A DNA stretch of 64,000 nucleotides from Rheinheimera maricola (GCF_016918075.2 NZ_JAERPS020000001.1:868001-932000); one strand, 5' to 3'; counted from the stretch's first letter, positions 45,803 through 52,747 are shown. Made by a program: numbers and translations. The notes: generated by a model not told the origin, from the sequence alone.

Positions 45803-45956
45803 TGGTAGCCCGCTGCTCAAAGCTTGCCGTGCTTTGCTCTGTGCTTTTAATATCTACAATCTCACCTGCCTTGATGCCTGGAATGTGGCTCAGGTCATAG
45901 GTGTGGCCTTGAAACTGAACGGTCAGTTGTGCCGTGACTTTGCGACGTTCTGTCAT
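45522..45956 (-). CDS. Hypothetical phage protein, possibly with a replaced C-terminal half
   Basis: 144 residues. The first ~65 residues (MTERRKVTAQLTVQFQGHTYDL, then IPGIKAGEIVDI) look like a genuine small phage protein with GGAGC upstream and a 4-base overlap with the preceding gene. The remainder lies antisense to the plausible plus-strand gene 45503-45802 and has a poorer composition (QPVTRHKAQGLIKPLLCRVA). Either the tail is read-through sequence or both strands are truly used. Confidence 0.5.
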   Translation of the reverse strand: MTERRKVTAQLTVQFQGHTYDLSHIPGIKAGEIVDIKSTEQSTASFEQRATTMIQFHQMLEHCQQAGYLTYRLQKPEGSTRPYLEVCFLQHQTSLAAQACQPVTRHKAQGLIKPLLCRVALYLSGLRSRLALRHASRKSVDEGS

Positions 45957-46432
45957 ACAAATAGCTCCAGTTCTGGCTGCTGCAGCTTGCTGGCTTCAGC
46001 GCGGTGGTAAGCCAGGTTCTCTATCAGCAGGGTTAAGTGGTCTACGGCTTCCTGCTGGCTGCATTCGCCGCTGTGCAAAGCCAGCAGCTTGCCCATTACC
46101 GAGCTGCAAAACATGTTCAGCTTCACCAGCTCTTTGTGTTCGGCCTTACGGCCGCGTGGCATGGGTACCAGCATCATGTTTAACGAGTGCGCCATGTACT
46201 GAATGGGGTAAACCCGGTGGCAGGTTTCCATAAATGGGATTAGCAAATTAGCTGGCATAGTGGCGCCGCCCAGGTACTTGTACAGGCTGTCTGTGCTGCA
46301 GCCCATGCGGTCGGCAATGCGCGGCACGCTTAGCTGTTTGGTGGCACAGGCAAAGTCTTTAGTAAGCTGCAGGCTTTCGGTAAGGCTGCGCGGTATCACC
46401 TGGTTCCAATTCTTACGGCTCATTGGAAACAC
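45953..46432 (-). CDS. Hypothetical early phage protein, HTH-like
   Basis: 159 residues (an alternative Met start is at 46423). The region SVPRIADRMGCSTDSLYKYLGGATMPANLL (about 34-63) looks like a helix-turn-helix with a typical S-x-x-x-L-Y-K-Y recognition helix. The rest is helical. Not assigned to a named family. Likely one of the early regulators between ner and the transposase. Confidence 0.6.
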   Translation of the reverse strand: MFPMSRKNWNQVIPRSLTESLQLTKDFACATKQLSVPRIADRMGCSTDSLYKYLGGATMPANLLIPFMETCHRVYPIQYMAHSLNMMLVPMPRGRKAEHKELVKLNMFCSSVMGKLLALHSGECSQQEAVDHLTLLIENLAYHRAEASKLQQPELELFV

Positions 46433-46530
46433 CCCACCTTAACGTCGCTCCAAAAATACACATTGTTTGGAACACCGAACGGCGTCAGGCTTGCCACATC
46501 TGAAATTTGCTCAACCGAGGCGAGAACAAT

Positions 46531-46872
46531 ATGCACCCCAATACGCACGCTAATGAACTGACGATACAAGAACAATTGCGAGTCTGGCTTGGTTTGCCCG
46601 AAACCGTTGCCCGCTACGGTGCCAGCCAAAAAGTGGATATTGCTAAGGTACGCTTTTTGCTGCATAGCCTGGTGGCATTGCCCGTGGCACAGCGCAGTGC
46701 AACGGTGGGTATTTTGCTTGTCAGCGGCGACAACGTGCTGTTGCAACTGCTGCAGTGGTTTAACTGGTGTTGTATGCATAAAGCCGCTCCTGGCCAAAAA
46801 ACAATGAACGAGTTAGTAACGAACTGGCTGTTAGCGCCCTACGACGCCAGCTTTTGTTTAGCTAAACTTTAA
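46531..46872 (+). CDS. Hypothetical phage protein on the plus strand, 113 residues
   Basis: Start at the ATG at 46531 (MHPNTHANELTIQEQLRVW) with GAGGCGAG upstream. Coding-like, mostly helical, with VRFLLHSLVALPVAQRSATVGILLVSGDNVLLQLL in the middle given by its limits. No motif recognised. Convergent with the Ner-like gene and divergent from the 45953-46432 gene, so it must have its own promoter. Confidence 0.55.
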   Translation: MHPNTHANELTIQEQLRVWLGLPETVARYGASQKVDIAKVRFLLHSLVALPVAQRSATVGILLVSGDNVLLQLLQWFNWCCMHKAAPGQKTMNELVTNWLLAPYDASFCLAKL

Positions 46873-46895
46873 TAGTGCGAAACAGTGCGAAAATG

Positions 46896-47090
46896 TTATT
46901 CTTCAACTGGTAGGCCAAGCGCCTGGCGTACATCGCGCCCTTCGCCAAAGTTGCCTTTGCGTAAGCCGCGCAGCACATCGCTTACCGTGCGGTAAGAGAA
47001 GCCTTTTGCTTCTGCCCAGCTTTTTACGGTGAAGCCCTGCTGCCGCAGATTGTGCTTAATTTGGTTGGATGTAGGTTGTGTAGTGGCCAT
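46896..47090 (-). CDS. Ner-like small HTH protein
   Basis: 64 residues. The HTH is readable at about 16-44: GFTVKSWAEAKGFSYRTVSDVLRG. Position (first gene of the early operon, divergent from the repressor) and size match Mu Ner, which shuts down repressor and early transcription; the sequence itself is not close to Mu Ner. AGGAG lies 6 bases upstream of the start. Confidence 0.75.
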   Translation of the reverse strand: MATTQPTSNQIKHNLRQQGFTVKSWAEAKGFSYRTVSDVLRGLRKGNFGEGRDVRQALGLPVEE

Positions 47091-47116
47091 GGTTAACTCC
47101 TGGAATAAGGGCGTTT

Positions 47117-47428
47117 ATGAACGAAGAAATTGAAAGACTGAAGCAACAAGTCGACGAGTTGCAGCACAGAGATTTAGCCATGCATTTTGCTTATCGTGTT
47201 TTGGCGCGGACTCTAGCGGAGAAGCTTCAGCTTGATATGCAGCTTCAGCAGGCGAAGTTGCGTCATGCTGCCGAAGAACTGGAACAGAACCCTGCGTTTG
47301 CTGAGCGGGTTCCTGAATACCTGAATAATTTGGCTGACAACCTGCTGAGTGATCACTTTGTTTTTTTGGGGATGAGCCGCGAAGAGGCAAACAACAAGGT
47401 TTATCAAACCCGAAATATGGACGATTAG
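47117..47428 (+). CDS. Hypothetical coiled-coil protein, 103 residues, antisense to the early leader
   Basis: AAGGG upstream of the ATG and a protein-like sequence. N-terminal coiled coil (NEEIERLKQQVDELQHRD), then helices, ending in a short acidic tail. Not recognised. Its start is only 26 bases from that of the divergent Ner-like gene, and the predicted leftward early transcript (promoter at 47488-47516) covers it in antisense. Confidence 0.6.
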   Translation: MNEEIERLKQQVDELQHRDLAMHFAYRVLARTLAEKLQLDMQLQQAKLRHAAEELEQNPAFAERVPEYLNNLADNLLSDHFVFLGMSREEANNKVYQTRNMDD

Positions 47429-47487
47429 ATTTTTGTGGTGTCATTTTTTGCCCTGTGATTAACAGTTAAAAGCTGTGTATGAGTGTT

Positions 47488-47516
47488 AGTATGGGATTCA
47501 AATGAATCCCTGTCAA
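47488..47516 (-). promoter_or_regulatory. Leftward early promoter
   Basis: On the minus strand a perfect -35 TTGACA (plus coordinates 47511-47516) and a -10 CATACT (47488-47493) are separated by 17 bp. The spacer is the 18-bp palindrome at 47493-47510, so repressor binding would block polymerase. Transcription would start near 47481 and run through the Ner-like gene to mor. Confidence 0.7.
47493..47510. promoter_or_regulatory. Operator 1 of the prophage repressor
   Basis: GGGATTCAAATGAATCCC, an 18-bp near-perfect palindrome (only the central bases break symmetry), exactly between -35 and -10 of the leftward promoter. It shares the ATTCAnATGAAT core with operator 2. Confidence 0.7.
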
Positions 47517-47528
47517 CTTTAAAATGAG

Positions 47529-47540
47529 ATTCATATGAAT
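47529..47540. promoter_or_regulatory. Operator 2, over the repressor start codon
   Basis: ATTCATATGAAT, a perfect 12-bp palindrome that contains the repressor ATG (47535). Its centre is 33 bp, about three helical turns, from the centre of operator 1, so dimers could lie on one face of the DNA. Suggests autoregulation. Confidence 0.65.
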
Positions 47541-47942
47541 TCTTTTGGCGAGCGTTTAAAGGAAGAGCGTGAGCGCCTTGGTTTGAGCCAAGAAGCTTTT
47601 GGCGCTATTGGTGGTGTACAAAAATTAGCACAACGAAATTATGAGAAAGATAACAGGGAGCCAAACGCGTCCTATATGGCTGCGCTTAGTGAGGTGGGTG
47701 TAGATGTTATGTATATTTTAACCGGCCAAAAAGAGCACTTTTCTGGTTATACAGATGAGCATATTAGAAAAGGCGTTGCCCAGTATTTGGTTGAGGCGCT
47801 GGATATGGGGATGTTTGAACTGAACAAAGGCGTTAGTTTTGATTTTGCGGTTGAATTAGCTCAACAGTGCATTAGGAAAACAGCCGGTCTAAGTGGCGTA
47901 GTACCAGCAAGTTCAGCGAAAACGGGAAGTAAAAAAGCTTAG
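47535..47942 (+). CDS. Prophage repressor, XRE-type HTH
   Basis: 135 residues. HTH at about 6-62: FGERLKEERERLGLSQEAFGAIGGVQKLAQRNYEKDNREP by its limits, then ALSEVGVDVMYILTGQ, the usual end of this repressor class. The C-terminal part is helical and probably dimerises; no peptidase domain, so not RecA-cleaved in the lambda manner. It maintains lysogeny by binding the palindromes at 47493 and 47529. The stop overlaps the convergent moron gene by 4 bases. Confidence 0.88.
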   Translation: MNSFGERLKEERERLGLSQEAFGAIGGVQKLAQRNYEKDNREPNASYMAALSEVGVDVMYILTGQKEHFSGYTDEHIRKGVAQYLVEALDMGMFELNKGVSFDFAVELAQQCIRKTAGLSGVVPASSAKTGSKKA

Positions 47943-48241
47943 TATTTATGGTACTTATTTAATGATAGAACGTTGTGCCGATTTGCATTGTCTTCCATTG
48001 TCATAATGTAGTTCTCAATTTCCTGTCGCCATTGTTGGATAGCATGATACTTTTCCTGGCTTGCCGGCATTTTGTCTATGATCTCGCGTTGCCTCACTAA
48101 TAAGTGAGCCCGGCCAAGCAGACGCTGGTATGTATCCAACTCAGAATCAACGGAATGAAAGAAGCGCAGGCGAAGGCCCTTAACAACGCTATAAAACGTA
48201 CCCAGCAGCATAGCTAGTAACAATAACGAAATTATCCCCAT
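47939..48241 (-). CDS. Small membrane protein of the moron cassette
   Basis: 100 residues. One N-terminal membrane helix (GIISLLLLAMLLGTFYSVV) followed by a charged, probably coiled-coil cytoplasmic or periplasmic part (LDTYQRLLGRAHLLVRQRE). Overlaps the next upstream gene by 10 bases. Not recognised. Spanin-like or accessory membrane subunits have this layout, but nothing specific supports that. Confidence 0.6.
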   Translation of the reverse strand: MGIISLLLLAMLLGTFYSVVKGLRLRFFHSVDSELDTYQRLLGRAHLLVRQREIIDKMPASQEKYHAIQQWRQEIENYIMTMEDNANRHNVLSLNKYHKY

Positions 48242-48735
48242 AAACGTTTTGCCAACATTTCTTTAAGTGATATAGCAATAGGGAATAACAGTATAAACAG
48301 GCAACCAATGTTGATTGAGTTAATGCCGATTTTATATACGACGCCCAGCAAATCTGTCTGAAATACCAGCCTGTCAAAAAAGCGTACGACCTGTAACGTG
48401 CATAGACCAGCAAAAGAAATCATCATGCTCGATGCTACAAAGCCCATCGTTAACTTCGCTCTGACATGCAGCAGATATATGACATATACACTAACCATTG
48501 CGTACAAAGCCCAAACTGGATACCAAACTAAAACGATGAGTGAATTGTAATCATTAACAAGCCTCATTAATGCTGGTTCAGTTACCTGCATAGCAAGGTT
48601 CGACATGATCAATACGGCGCTACCGAAGTAGTATGATTTATCTGCTAAGTTGAGAACTACCACAAGGAAAGTGGCTAGCATGTAACCTAACCAGGTGTAG
48701 TTGCCTACCTGAAAAAGAAAATTTGAGTAATCCAT
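48232..48735 (-). CDS. Five-helix membrane protein of the moron cassette
   Basis: 167 residues, five hydrophobic helices (about 8-27, 32-49, 60-88, 95-112, 132-152). No charged catalytic motif. Not recognised. Central gene of a three-gene minus-strand cassette placed between repressor and lysis genes, a usual site for accessory (moron) genes. Confidence 0.65.
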   Translation of the reverse strand: MDYSNFLFQVGNYTWLGYMLATFLVVVLNLADKSYYFGSAVLIMSNLAMQVTEPALMRLVNDYNSLIVLVWYPVWALYAMVSVYVIYLLHVRAKLTMGFVASSMMISFAGLCTLQVVRFFDRLVFQTDLLGVVYKIGINSINIGCLFILLFPIAISLKEMLAKRLWG

Positions 48736-48750
48736 TACTGCCTAGGTACC

Positions 48751-49068
48751 CTATAGGTTAATAGGTGGTTCATTGCCATTTCCGCTGCCGGGTATGGAAT
48801 CTGTGGTTGCCCGTGAAGTATCAGTATCATTGGTATCTGGCTTAATAGGTGGTTCATTGCCATTGCCACTACCTAGCGGTTGCGTAGGCATTCCTTCCTC
48901 TGCCTCAAGTAGCGCAGCAGCTTCTGCAGATATTGATACTGTGTCTGCAGTACTTACTGTCGTGGTCGCAGGTGGCCCGTTCCCGTTGCCGTTACCCAGC
49001 GGTGTTGTTGCGCTGCTTTGTTGTACTACTGGCTGGTATACAGCGCCACTAATATTTTCAATGCTCAT
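48751..49068 (-). CDS. Repeat peptide with three GNGN-x-PP units
   Basis: 105 residues, no signal peptide. Three copies of a Gly-Asn-Gly-Asn-x-Pro-Pro unit: PLGNGNGNGPPATT (about 23-36), PLGSGNGNEPPIKP (64-77) and PGSGNGNEPPINL at the very C-terminus (93-105). Between them is TADTVSISAEAAALLEAEEG, a motif seen in many small unassigned proteins. The DNA of the last two units is nearly identical (48758-48789 and 48842-48873). First gene of the cassette. Function unknown. Confidence 0.65.
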   Translation of the reverse strand: MSIENISGAVYQPVVQQSSATTPLGNGNGNGPPATTTVSTADTVSISAEAAALLEAEEGMPTQPLGSGNGNEPPIKPDTNDTDTSRATTDSIPGSGNGNEPPINL

Positions 49069-49280
49069 ATACGTTTCTCCAGTGCGTTATTGCACAGCAA
49101 AACTTTACCACAACATACACCAAAGCCTGATAGCTGCCTCTTTTAGGAATTTGATTTTTCCTGACAAAAACATGATATTTCATTGTTTTTGATTAAATAT
49201 TGTTCAGTAAATGTTTTTTTTATTGAAGTCAGCTGGTTGCATGGGTAAAAAGAAAGCGGGTTTATTAATAAGGAAATTTT

Positions 49281-49793
49281 ATGAGTGAAACCACGCAATA
49301 CACTCAGTGCAAGCAATGCCGTGGAAAAATTGAACTTACTGCAACAAGGTGCCCCTACTGCCGTGTGATTGAGCCTGTAGCAAAAAAAATAAAGACTAAT
49401 GACGTTGTGAGTAATGTGCCCTGGGGTTTATTCATCAATATCGGCGTAGTGGCTATAGTTTTGTTTGGTTTGTATTCTTGCATGAAAGAATCGCCCGAAG
49501 AAAAACAGCAAAAAAGCGTTGCTGCAGCGAAAAATAAACGTGCTGGTTTTCATTGTTTAAGCGGCTGGGATGGTTCTCATAGTAATGTTGTTCGGCAGGT
49601 TAAAAGCTTGCTACGCGACCCGAATAGCTTCGAGCATGTAAGCACCAAGCTTACGCCGGTTGATGAAACAGGTAGGCATACTTTATTCATGCGTTACAAT
49701 GCAAAAAATGGCTTTGGTGGAGTGACGCCAGGGTTTGCAACCGCCATTGTTGTCAATGCCAACTGTGAAGCGACACTTGCTACCAATGAGTAG
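49281..49793 (+). CDS. Zinc-ribbon membrane protein, probable moron
   Basis: 170 residues. N-terminal zinc ribbon C-x2-C-x11-C-x2-C (CKQCRGKIE, TRCPYCR), a membrane helix (about 47-66), and a C-terminal domain with DPNSFEHVSTKLTPVD and an FMRYNAKNGFGGVTPGFA stretch, a fold common in secreted or membrane-anchored phage accessory proteins. AAGGAAA upstream of the start. Function unknown. The 212-base gap before it is A/T-rich and holds divergent promoters but no gene. Confidence 0.65.
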   Translation: MSETTQYTQCKQCRGKIELTATRCPYCRVIEPVAKKIKTNDVVSNVPWGLFINIGVVAIVLFGLYSCMKESPEEKQQKSVAAAKNKRAGFHCLSGWDGSHSNVVRQVKSLLRDPNSFEHVSTKLTPVDETGRHTLFMRYNAKNGFGGVTPGFATAIVVNANCEATLATNE

Positions 49794-49831
49794 GCAAAAC
49801 GATTTATAAAGCTGAGCTGGCAGAGTTCCGG

Positions 49832-49852
49832 AAAGTTTAGCCCCCGTTCAAA
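49832..49852 (+). promoter_or_regulatory. Late promoter element upstream of the lysis operon
   Basis: A 21-bp sequence containing GTTTAGCCCCCGTTCAAA that recurs identically at 57895-57915. It lies 59 bases before the first lysis gene and is followed by TTACATTATCT, a plausible -10. Position matches Mu Plys, which is activated by C. The G/C-rich centre flanked by A/T-rich arms resembles Mor/C sites. Confidence 0.65.
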
Positions 49853-49910
49853 TTACATTATCTAACCCACATGGCACCTTAGCAGTTGATCTCACTGCTA
49901 AGGAACCGCC

Positions 49911-50210
49911 ATGCCAGCTCGTAGAACATTTGCTTTACCCCGTTTAACCCTGTGGGCCATTGTGGCCGTAATACTGCTGTTTGCCATTGCCATGGTAAGC
50001 CCGCAGCAGCTGCCTGTTGTGCTGTACAAGCTTGCGTTGGTTACGCTGGCTAGTGTATTGGGCTACTGGGTAGACCGTTCCCTGTTCCCGTATGACCGCC
50101 CTCATACCTACGCCGAAACCGGTGAAGATTTAATGCCCCGAGGCTTAGCCATGCTGCGCCGTGCACTGATAGTGCTGGCCTGTGTGCTTGGCTTAACGTT
50201 GGGGCTTTAA
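49911..50210 (+). CDS. Putative holin
   Basis: 99 residues with three hydrophobic segments (about 11-29, 34-51, 80-99) and a short polar loop. Opens the lysis cassette just before the transglycosylase, as in B3-like transposable phages. Would form the membrane lesion that lets the endolysin out. The call rests on topology and context. Confidence 0.7.
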   Translation: MPARRTFALPRLTLWAIVAVILLFAIAMVSPQQLPVVLYKLALVTLASVLGYWVDRSLFPYDRPHTYAETGEDLMPRGLAMLRRALIVLACVLGLTLGL

Positions 50211-50212
50211 CT

Positions 50213-50887
50213 ATGCGCAAAATACTTGTACTTGGGTGTCTAGGGGCGCTGAGCCTTGCGCTACTGCAAAGCGCTATGGCTGGTGATTTTGAGATAGTCG
50301 CCCGCGACAAGCTGGACTATCCAGCAACAGCGTTAATACCCCGTGACGCCACCGTGCACCAACGCACCTTAACCCGTACCGCCCATGCTCACTGGGGGTT
50401 AGATGCCCCGGTGGCTACCATGGCGGCACAAATTCACCAGGAAAGCCGCTGGCATGTCGGAGCCAGGTCGCCCGTTGGGGCCGAGGGCTTGGCGCAATTT
50501 ATGCCTGCTACCAGCGAATGGTTCGCCCGCATTAACCCGCAGGACTTAACCACTGCGCAGCCCTTTAACCCCGCCTGGTCAATGCGTGCCCTGGTGCTTT
50601 ATGACGCCTGGAACTACAAACGCATTGTTGCGCGTGATAACTGCAACCGCTGGTCGTTCACCTTAAGCGCCTATAACGGTGGCTTAGGCTGGGTACAACG
50701 TGACCAGGCACTGGCGTCAGCTTCGGGGGCTGATGGGCTGGTGTATAGCGCTGTTGCGCCCTTTAACGCCGGGCGCAGCGCGGCCAGCATTTCAGAAAAC
50801 AGACACTACGTAACCACCATTATTCAGCGCTGGCAGCCCCTGTATGAACAGGCGGGCTGGGGCCGTGGGGTGTGTTATGAATTTTAA
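50213..50887 (+). CDS. Lytic transglycosylase (endolysin), SLT domain
   Basis: 224 residues with an N-terminal signal-like helix (KILVLGCLGALSLALLQSAMA). The SLT motif is clear: QIHQESRWHVGARSPVGAEGLAQFMP, with the catalytic Glu in ESRW, then SAYNGGLGWVQRD and a C-terminal ENRHYVTTIIQRW. It cuts the peptidoglycan glycan chain at lysis. Export by Sec is likely, so it may act as a signal-arrest type endolysin. Overlaps the spanin gene by 11 bases. Confidence 0.88.
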   Translation: MRKILVLGCLGALSLALLQSAMAGDFEIVARDKLDYPATALIPRDATVHQRTLTRTAHAHWGLDAPVATMAAQIHQESRWHVGARSPVGAEGLAQFMPATSEWFARINPQDLTTAQPFNPAWSMRALVLYDAWNYKRIVARDNCNRWSFTLSAYNGGLGWVQRDQALASASGADGLVYSAVAPFNAGRSAASISENRHYVTTIIQRWQPLYEQAGWGRGVCYEF

Positions 50888-51503
50888 GAAACACCTGCTA
50901 GCCGTTTTGGCCATTATCGCTGCTGTGTTAGCGGTGGTGGCCATCGCCCAGCTTGGCCTTAGTGCCATTAAGCAAACCAGCTATGACGCTGGCTATAACG
51001 CCGCCGAGGCAAAGCAGGCAACAGCCGTAAGCAACGCCCTGGCAGAGCAGCAGCGCACGCTGCAGGCCGAGTTTAAACGGCAGCTTACTAACGCCAATAA
51101 CGCCGTTAACGCGCTGCGTGCCGCCAACCGCGACATTGCTACCCGTGAAAAGCAGCTGCTTGAGAGGATTGATTATGTTACTACCCATTACCGGCCTGGC
51201 CCTGCGGCGCAGCTTGAGCCTTTGCCTGCTTGTATTTTCACTGATGGCTTTGTCAGCGTGTACAACGGTGCCATCAGCCCCGGTGGTGCAACTGCCGCCG
51301 CCATGCCCGCCGTTGATACTGCCGCCGGAACTGACACAACGGCCGGCGCCACCACAGCTACTCACGCCTTGCAACCCAGCGGCATCGAGCAACGCGACAT
51401 CTTGCACCACATCACCGGCTACGGCAGCCGGTGTCAATCCATTGAAGCCCAGTTAAACCAACTGCTGGACTACTTAGAAAGCATTAATAAGGGGGCTGTG
51501 TGA
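50877..51503 (+). CDS. i-spanin (Rz-like)
   Basis: 208 residues from the ATG at 50877 (MNFKKHLLAVLAIIAAV), which overlaps the endolysin stop. One N-terminal membrane helix, then a long periplasmic coiled coil (about 40-100) typical of inner-membrane spanins. It contains, in another frame, the whole Rz1-like lipoprotein gene (51175-51456). Together they would fuse inner and outer membranes at the end of lysis. Confidence 0.8.
   Translation: MNFKKHLLAVLAIIAAVLAVVAIAQLGLSAIKQTSYDAGYNAAEAKQATAVSNALAEQQRTLQAEFKRQLTNANNAVNALRAANRDIATREKQLLERIDYVTTHYRPGPAAQLEPLPACIFTDGFVSVYNGAISPGGATAAAMPAVDTAAGTDTTAGATTATHALQPSGIEQRDILHHITGYGSRCQSIEAQLNQLLDYLESINKGAV
51175..51456 (+). CDS. o-spanin (Rz1-like lipoprotein), nested in the Rz gene
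   Basis: 93 residues from the ATG at 51175, in a different frame from the i-spanin, with AGAGGA 6-7 bases upstream. A lipoprotein signal (SLSLCLLVFSLMALSAC) is followed by a Pro-rich segment (VQLPPPCPPLILPPELTQRP), the hallmark of Rz1. Fully embedded in the Rz gene as in lambda-type spanin pairs. Confidence 0.82.
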   Translation: MLLPITGLALRRSLSLCLLVFSLMALSACTTVPSAPVVQLPPPCPPLILPPELTQRPAPPQLLTPCNPAASSNATSCTTSPATAAGVNPLKPS

Positions 51504-51853
51504 CAGTTCAGGTAGATTTTTGGCAGCTGGTACTGCTGCTTATTTCGTTTTTTGGCGCCTGTGCCTGGGCATTCAAATTGTTGCTCGGGCAAACACAGCG
51601 CCATTTAGATGACCGGTTTAGTAATGTCAGCCTGCGCCTGGATGGCATTGAGGTGGCCAACAAGGAAGAAGCGGCCCAATGGGCCCGTGTAGAGCGCGAA
51701 CTGATGGATTTAAAGGCCGAGCTACCACTTAACTATGTGCGACGCGAAGACTATATCCGCGGGCAATCAATTATTGAGGCCAAGCTGGATGGCCTTGCCG
51801 TAAAAATTGAAAACAACCAACTGCGAAGCCTGTTACCAGGCGGAGGAAAATAA
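51500..51853 (+). CDS. DUF2730-like phage membrane protein, GTG start
   Basis: 117 residues from a GTG at 51500 that overlaps the preceding TGA (GTGA). One N-terminal membrane helix (FWQLVLLLISFFGACAWAF) and a coiled-coil body. It matches Mu gp25-type proteins in size, topology and position. Role unknown. Confidence 0.7.
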   Translation: MTVQVDFWQLVLLLISFFGACAWAFKLLLGQTQRHLDDRFSNVSLRLDGIEVANKEEAAQWARVERELMDLKAELPLNYVRREDYIRGQSIIEAKLDGLAVKIENNQLRSLLPGGGK

Positions 51854-51854
51854 T

Positions 51855-52166
51855 ATGTCGCAAATTGATACCGCTAAAATACGCCGTGAAAGTCTGCGCT
51901 GGCTGGTGTTGTTAACCCTTAACAACGCCCGGCCTATTGGTGCTTTTGAAGGCCCAATCTTGTCTGTAGCACAGTCCGAATACCCAGACGCGACAGCGCT
52001 GGAAATACGCCGGGAACTGGATTACCTGGAAGATCGTAAGCTAATTATCTTGCGTAAAGAGCCGTCAGGCCGCTGGTTTGCTGACCTTACCCGCTATGGT
52101 ACCGACATTGCTGAGTACACCATTGACTGTGCACCAGGCATTGCCCGCCCAGCTAAGTATTGGTGA
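51855..52166 (+). CDS. Small winged-helix-like phage protein (Mu gp26 position)
   Basis: 103 residues from the ATG at 51855 (MSQIDTAKIRRESLRW) with GGAGG upstream. ALEIRRELDYLEDRKLIIL is the last part of a winged helix. The family is conserved just before DUF3486 in transposable phages (the VpaChn25_0724 type). Probably DNA-binding and linked to packaging. Confidence 0.72.
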   Translation: MSQIDTAKIRRESLRWLVLLTLNNARPIGAFEGPILSVAQSEYPDATALEIRRELDYLEDRKLIILRKEPSGRWFADLTRYGTDIAEYTIDCAPGIARPAKYW

Positions 52167-52171
52167 TTGCT

Positions 52172-52747
52172 ATGGCACGTAAATCGTCAATAGACCGCCT
52201 GCCAGATGTGGTTAAAGCCTACATCCATGGCAAGCTGGCGGATAACAAACTGACATTGGACGAGCTGATTGCCGACCTGCAACAGCAGTTTCCGGAGGAA
52301 GCCGCCGCTGGCGACTTACCGAGCCGCAGTGCTGTCGGCCGCTACGGCCAGAAGCTGGAACGGCGCCTGGCTGCAATACGTGCCAGTACTGAAGCGGCTA
52401 AGATTATCCGCGACCAGGCAGGCGATAAGGAAGATGCCCGCTCAGAGGCACTTACGGCCATGATCCAGTCTGAGCTGTTTGAATCCATTATGAATCTGCA
52501 GGACGTCAGCAACGAAGAAATGACGCCGGCCGAGCGTGTGGGCCTGTTGGCCGACGCTGCTAAAAACATCGCCACGCTAACCCGCAGTAGCGTAACGCTG
52601 AAGAAGTACCAGGTTGAGGCAGAAGAACGCGGGCGCAAGTTGCTGCTGGATGAGCAGAAAGCCCGGTTGTCAGCCATGGAAACCAAGGGTGGCGTTACAG
52701 ATGAAACCCGTGCGGCCATTCGGGAAGCTTTAGGGATTGCCTCATGA
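52172..52747 (+). CDS. DUF3486 family protein (Mu gp27-like, small terminase candidate)
   Basis: 191 residues from the ATG at 52172 (MARKSSIDRLPDVV). The N-terminal HTH-like part (LPDVVKAYIHGKLADNKLTLDEL) and a long helical body with KKYQVEAEERGRKLLLDEQ are typical of DUF3486. By position directly before the large terminase it is the probable DNA-recognition subunit of packaging. Overlaps the terminase start by 4 bases. Confidence 0.85.
   Translation: MARKSSIDRLPDVVKAYIHGKLADNKLTLDELIADLQQQFPEEAAAGDLPSRSAVGRYGQKLERRLAAIRASTEAAKIIRDQAGDKEDARSEALTAMIQSELFESIMNLQDVSNEEMTPAERVGLLADAAKNIATLTRSSVTLKKYQVEAEERGRKLLLDEQKARLSAMETKGGVTDETRAAIREALGIAS

Noticed and set aside
48773-49192. Plus-strand frame (139 codons) opposite the repeat-peptide gene
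   Set aside because: Its repeats are only the reverse complement of the GNGN units; no ribosome site; the minus-strand frame has coding-like order with its neighbours.
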